Notes under the pieces: generated by a model
Database searches by the model: none
What the model saw: only the letters and a program-made list of their open reading frames with translations
Told to the model about the DNA's origin: nothing
Shown here: positions 63,263 through 64,000 of the stretch, one piece after another
Layout of the letters: each line of letters starts with the position of its first letter
Position numbering within the stretch: the first letter of the stretch is position 1
Translations under genes and position numbers: made by a program
DNA from: Shewanella donghaensis
GTDB lineage: Bacteria; Pseudomonadota; Gammaproteobacteria; Enterobacterales; Shewanellaceae
NCBI RefSeq assembly: GCF_007567505.1
Contig: NZ_CP041783.1
Location: 4,526,001-4,590,000 of the forward strand
Direction of reading: 5' to 3'
DNA length: 64,000 bases

Positions 63263-64000
63263 ATGCCTGAGCAAATATTGCTTGAAGAAGTGGTCGACAA
63301 AGTTCGGCCACTTATTGGTTCTGGGAAAGTGGCAGATTACATTCCTGCACTGGCAGGAGTTGATCCCAAAAAAATAGCCATTGCCGTGACCACTGCTGAC
63401 GGGCAAACCATCGGCGCGGGTGATTATTTAGAACCGTTTTCAATTCAAAGTATTTCCAAAGTTTTTAGTCTGACTTTAGCGCTAAGTTTGTACTCCGAAG
63501 ATGAGATTTGGAGCAGGGTAGGTAAAGAGCCTTCTGGCCAATCATTTAACTCATTAGTTCAAGTAGAGCTTGAGCGAGGTATTCCTCGTAATCCTTTTAT
63601 TAATGCAGGTGCATTAGTGATTGCCGATCTTATTCAAGCGCGTTTGGGTGCTCCCAAACACCATATGCTAGAAGTGGTAAGAAACTTAAGTGCAAATCAT
63701 CAGGTCCGTTTTGATTATGACGTTGCCAATTCAGAGTTTCAATTCAGTGCCCGTAATGCCTCTATTGCTTATTTGATGAAGTCATTTGGTAACTTTAATG
63801 GTGATGTTGATACTGTTTTAAAGAGCTACTTTCATTATTGTTCACTGAAAATGAATTGTGCTGACTTATCAAAAGCGATGTTTTATTTGGCTAATCGCGG
63901 TAAAAGCTTGGAAGGGGAAGAGATAGTTACCCCGGTGCAAACAAGACAGTTAAATGCACTGCTGGCTACTTCAGGTTTATATGATGGCGCTGGAGAGTTT
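63263..64000 (+). CDS. glsB: Glutaminase, N-terminal 246 residues (3' end outside window)
   Basis: Hydrolyses glutamine to glutamate and ammonia. It starts ATG at 63263, eight bases after yggL, and is open to the window end. Serine-dependent beta-lactamase-like fold: the nucleophile Ser-x-x-Lys is in [12 protein letters not shown], with later motifs [21 protein letters not shown] and the Tyr segment. About 60 residues are missing compared with the usual 305. Confidence 0.95.
   Translation, partial: MPEQILLEEVVDKVRPLIGSGKVADYIPALAGVDPKKIAIAVTTADGQTIGAGDYLEPFSIQSISKVFSLTLALSLYSEDEIWSRVGKEPSGQSFNSLVQVELERGIPRNPFINAGALVIADLIQARLGAPKHHMLEVVRNLSANHQVRFDYDVANSEFQFSARNASIAYLMKSFGNFNGDVDTVLKSYFHYCSLKMNCADLSKAMFYLANRGKSLEGEEIVTPVQTRQLNALLATSGLYDGAGEF

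Overview
The window reads as a chromosomal segment of a gammaproteobacterium, most likely Shewanella or a close relative in the Alteromonadales. This rests on gene content and order: hisS-yfgM-bamB-der, guaB-guaA-tadA, mltF beside purL, cydABX, a cytochrome b561-YceI pair, mutY-yggX facing trmB-yggL-glsB, and a choice-of-anchor H-like surface protein. Base composition is moderate to AT-rich, and most units end in clear hairpin/T-tract terminators. No rRNA, CRISPR array, intact insertion sequence or prophage was seen.

Layout. 1-4039: hisS 3' end, yfgM, bamB, der. 4141-8313 (minus): a DUF3300 protein, then a PhoPQ-like two-component system headed by a small exported PepSY-like gene. 8603-21277: an exported protein with a GlyGly-CTERM-like tail, xseA (minus), guaBA, tadA, a possible 37-codon basic peptide gene (minus), mltF (minus) and purL. 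21441-25800 is the most accessory stretch: an AT-rich DUF3800 gene, about 800 bp of palindromic repeats, a GAF-GGDEF diguanylate cyclase, and a 1.5 kb gap holding a 23-codon ORF with its own terminator and a CRP-like site. 25803-28653: cydA, cydB and the small cydX. 28789-38665: DM13 lipid- or membrane-anchored protein, a chemoreceptor, an RND efflux pair divergent from its TetR regulator with two near-identical operators, an outer-membrane barrel protein and a chalcone isomerase-like protein. 38740-42894: DUF2947, a U32/RlhA-like protein, a glutathione transferase with an HxlR regulator. 43025-47334: two secreted lipoprotein hydrolases (EEP nuclease/phosphatase fold and an Ntn acylase). 47926-50602: scsB-scsD thiol redox operon. 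50748-51188: duplicated tRNA-Thr/tRNA-Phe pair. 51617-52882: cytochrome b561 and YceI. 53013-57908: a sugar operon (GPH/MFS transporter, GH94 phosphorylase, CBM9-like protein) with a LacI-type operator. 58450-60252: aryl-sulfate sulfotransferase. 60579-64000: yggX-mutY, trmB, yggL and the 5' part of a glutaminase gene.

How genes work together. guaB and guaA make GMP, purL makes FGAM, and tadA and trmB modify tRNA. CydABX is a high-oxygen-affinity quinol oxidase. ScsB and ScsD move reducing power across the inner membrane. The GH94 operon looks like import and phosphorolysis of a beta-linked disaccharide, possibly with an oxidised end. No clearly unprecedented multi-gene system was found. The best leads are two unannotated small ORFs, the repeat mosaic beside DUF3800, two inverted repeats upstream of metabolic genes whose regulators are not in the window, and the GH94 operon specificity.
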